Shown: positions 62,296-64,000 of the stretch, piece after piece
How the letters are laid out: every line of letters begins with the position of its first letter
How positions within the stretch are numbered: position 1 is the stretch's first letter
Assembly: GCF_023380265.1 (NCBI RefSeq)
Contig: NZ_CP093366.1
Span: 558,001-622,000, forward strand
Reading direction: 5' to 3'
DNA from: Bombilactobacillus folatiphilus
GTDB taxonomy: Bacteria > Bacillota > Bacilli > Lactobacillales > Lactobacillaceae
DNA length: 64,000 nucleotides
The notes under the pieces: model-generated
Database searches by the model: none
What the model was told of the DNA's origin: nothing
Seen by the model: only the letters and a program-made list of their open reading frames with translations
Position numbers and translations under genes: made by a program

Positions 62296-63645
62296 TCAAT
62301 CCAACATTTTTTGTTTGATATATCCCTGGTCAATTAATTTTTTTCGTAATTGCAACATAGCGGTGTAAGTTGCCAAAATATAAATTTTGTCGGTCGATTG
62401 CTGTTGGATTGCTTGTAAAAAAGAATCCAGACTTGCTTGATTACTCAATTTGTTTTCGGGTGTGCCTGCAATTTGAAAACGCAAATTAATATCTTGCCAA
62501 CGTTCGCCACCGGTAATGACTTGACTAATCTGGTCAAAAGGTAGTTCCTCAAAATTACTATCCCAAATCCAACTGGTGTCAATCCCGTCAGCATAATTGG
62601 CATTTAACAGAAAGCCTAATAAATAAGGTTCTTTTTCAAAATTTAAGGTAGTAATCACTTGGTTTAAGCCAACTGGATTTTTAACTAAAATGATAGTTAA
62701 TTGCTTTTGCTGCAAATTGATCACTTCTTGGCGTCCGAAAACTTGCTCGTTGTAACTAAAAGCTTCTTTAATTTGATTGGGCGAAACGGCGAACTCACTG
62801 CCCACCGCATAAGCTGCCAAGGCATTATAAATATTATACATACCACCAATATTAATGATAAAATCATTTCGATCAATACTAAAACTGGACTGGTTGGGCA
62901 TTAACTCATCAACTTGAGTTACTTGATAATCCAAATTGGGACGTTGAAAATGACAGTTAGGGCAAAAATAATCGCCTAAATTAGCGTAAGTCAGCATGCG
63001 GTAGTGCATAATATGCTGACATTTGGGGCAAAGCACGCCATCAACATTAAAGTCCGCACGCAAATCTTCCTTAGCTTGTTCTTTATTTTGAAAACCATAA
63101 TAAATTTTGGAATTAGGTAAATCCTCAACATTAAAAATAGCCGCGTCAGCGTTGATAATTAATTTAGCTTGTGGTGCCAATTTGATACCAGCACGAATTT
63201 TTTTCCAGGTTGTATAAATTTCACCATAACGATCCATCTGATCGCGAAAAATATTAGTTAGCACAAAAGCGCTGGGCGTCATGGCTTGACAAATAGCTTC
63301 TACATTAGCTTCATCAACTTCTAAAATCGCGATTTTGGCATTGCTACTGGACTGACTTAAAAAAGTCGTAGTGATCCCTTGAACCATATTGGAACCAGTG
63401 GAATTAGTCAAAACTTCATCGTATTTTTCTTGCAGAATTTTTGTAATCAAAGATGTGGTTAAAGTTTTCCCGTTTGTTCCAGTTACCAAAATCACTTGAT
63501 AATCACGACTTAATTCCTTTAAGACATTTGGATCCAAGCGGTAGGCCAATTTGCCGGGCAAAGAACTACCGCGATGAAATATATTGTGCAAAATTTGATA
63601 AGACCAACGTCCGCAGAAAACAGCTAGTTTGGATTTTAAACTCAT
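62296..63645 (-). CDS. murT: Lipid II isoglutaminyl synthase subunit MurT
   Basis: About 449 residues from ATG 63645 (GGGTGG 7 nt upstream). Mur-ligase ATP loop VILVTGTNGKTLTTSLI (about 55), TNIFRDQMDRYGE, a four-cysteine zinc ribbon CPKCQHIMHY ... YFCPNCHF inserted near 215-240, and a C-terminal DUF1727 domain (LVKNPVGLNQVI). MurT with GatD amidates D-glutamate in lipid II. GatD is normally adjacent; here the downstream neighbour is the NAD(P)-binding gene, and no gatD appears in the window. Confidence 0.93.
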   Translation of the reverse strand: MSLKSKLAVFCGRWSYQILHNIFHRGSSLPGKLAYRLDPNVLKELSRDYQVILVTGTNGKTLTTSLITKILQEKYDEVLTNSTGSNMVQGITTTFLSQSSSNAKIAILEVDEANVEAICQAMTPSAFVLTNIFRDQMDRYGEIYTTWKKIRAGIKLAPQAKLIINADAAIFNVEDLPNSKIYYGFQNKEQAKEDLRADFNVDGVLCPKCQHIMHYRMLTYANLGDYFCPNCHFQRPNLDYQVTQVDELMPNQSSFSIDRNDFIINIGGMYNIYNALAAYAVGSEFAVSPNQIKEAFSYNEQVFGRQEVINLQQKQLTIILVKNPVGLNQVITTLNFEKEPYLLGFLLNANYADGIDTSWIWDSNFEELPFDQISQVITGGERWQDINLRFQIAGTPENKLSNQASLDSFLQAIQQQSTDKIYILATYTAMLQLRKKLIDQGYIKQKMLD

Positions 63646-63790
63646 GAACAACCACCCATATTAATTAATAAAAAAATCATACCATAAATTCAATAATTAC
63701 GGCGTGACAGAATGATAATTTATATAGAAGTTTTATTAGATTTGGGTATAATGGTAAACAGTGAATCTAAATATAAAGAGGTTTTTGGTA

Positions 63791-64000
63791 ATGGCACAAT
63801 TATTCTTTCGCTATGGTGCGATGAATGCGGGCAAATCTATCGAAGTCCTCAAAGTTGCTCATAATTATGAAGAGCAAGGCAAGCATGTCTTGTTACTGAC
63901 TAGTGGTTTGGATAATCGTAATGGCGTGGGTAAGATTGCGAGTCGCATTGGACTGGAGCGAGATGCACGAGCTTTACAACGTGAAGAAGATTTGTTGGAA
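63791..64000 (+). CDS. tdk: Thymidine kinase, N-terminal part (cut by window edge)
   Basis: ATG 63791 opens a frame that stays open to the right edge (70 codons). [33 protein letters not shown] contains the thymidine kinase P-loop (GAMNAGKS; Ser/Thr lobe), and [22 protein letters not shown] follows. Salvage phosphorylation of thymidine. Divergent from murT. Confidence 0.93.
   Translation, partial: MAQLFFRYGAMNAGKSIEVLKVAHNYEEQGKHVLLLTSGLDNRNGVGKIASRIGLERDARALQREEDLLE

Overview
The window is an AT-rich, gene-dense Gram-positive chromosome segment that fits Lactobacillaceae. Supporting marks are T-box leaders on argS, thrS and a peptidase-oppA unit, the order polA / mutM-coaE-nrdR-dnaB-dnaI-thrS, ecsAB-hit-prsA, ytpP-ytpR-murC, MurT, EII-type sugar uptake, strong AGGAGG ribosome sites and frequent TTG/GTG starts. 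The species cannot be named from the sequence.

Region 1 (1-6.9 kb) is the right end of a prophage: distal tail protein, tail endopeptidase, two baseplate (BppU-like) paralogs, a membrane/coiled-coil protein, a holin and an amidase endolysin. It stops at the 3' end of a tRNA-Leu gene, the likely integration site. Region 2 (6.9-8.9 kb) is ordinary chromosome: nnrD, tRNA-Gly and a YitT protein.

Region 3 (8.9-15.7 kb) is a complete type II-A CRISPR-Cas locus: compact Cas9 (about 1137 aa), a tracrRNA gene with its own promoter, cas1, cas2, a long-form csn2, and an array of nine identical 36-nt repeats with eight 30-nt spacers. Repeat and tracrRNA resemble the Streptococcus thermophilus CRISPR1 group. 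Spacer 6 matches the baseplate gene of the resident prophage at 27 of 30 positions, and two of the three mismatches are synonymous, so the spacer was probably taken from a relative of this prophage. A 40-aa gene with a near-consensus promoter and its own terminator sits between the array and argS.

Region 4 (15.7-39 kb) holds housekeeping genes: T-box-argS, RluD-like synthase, a class A PBP, YlbF, YhaM; a LacI-regulated PTS (EIIBC, EIIA) divergent from rpiB-lacI with two matching operators; a T-box-controlled (probably isoleucine) proline iminopeptidase-OppA pair; prsA, hit, ecsAB, trmB, ytpP, ytpR, murC and polA. Between polA and mutM (39-42.4 kb) lies a decayed surface-protein locus with a nonsense codon and at least two frameshifts.

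Region 5 (42.4-64 kb) has the replication/repair operon mutM-coaE-nrdR-dnaB-dnaI, T-box-thrS, a membrane-protein gene broken by one stop, an unusual tRNA-Glu(CTC), a CPBP protease divergent from a heterodimeric ABC exporter and serine hydrolase, a two-component system divergent from a three-gene ABC transporter (LnrJK-LnrLMN-like layout), two MerR-type promoters with the diagnostic 19-bp spacer (one before a RibD/DHFR-like gene, one before an NAD(P)-binding protein whose start codon seems destroyed by one inserted base), MurT without an adjacent gatD, and the start of tdk at the right edge.
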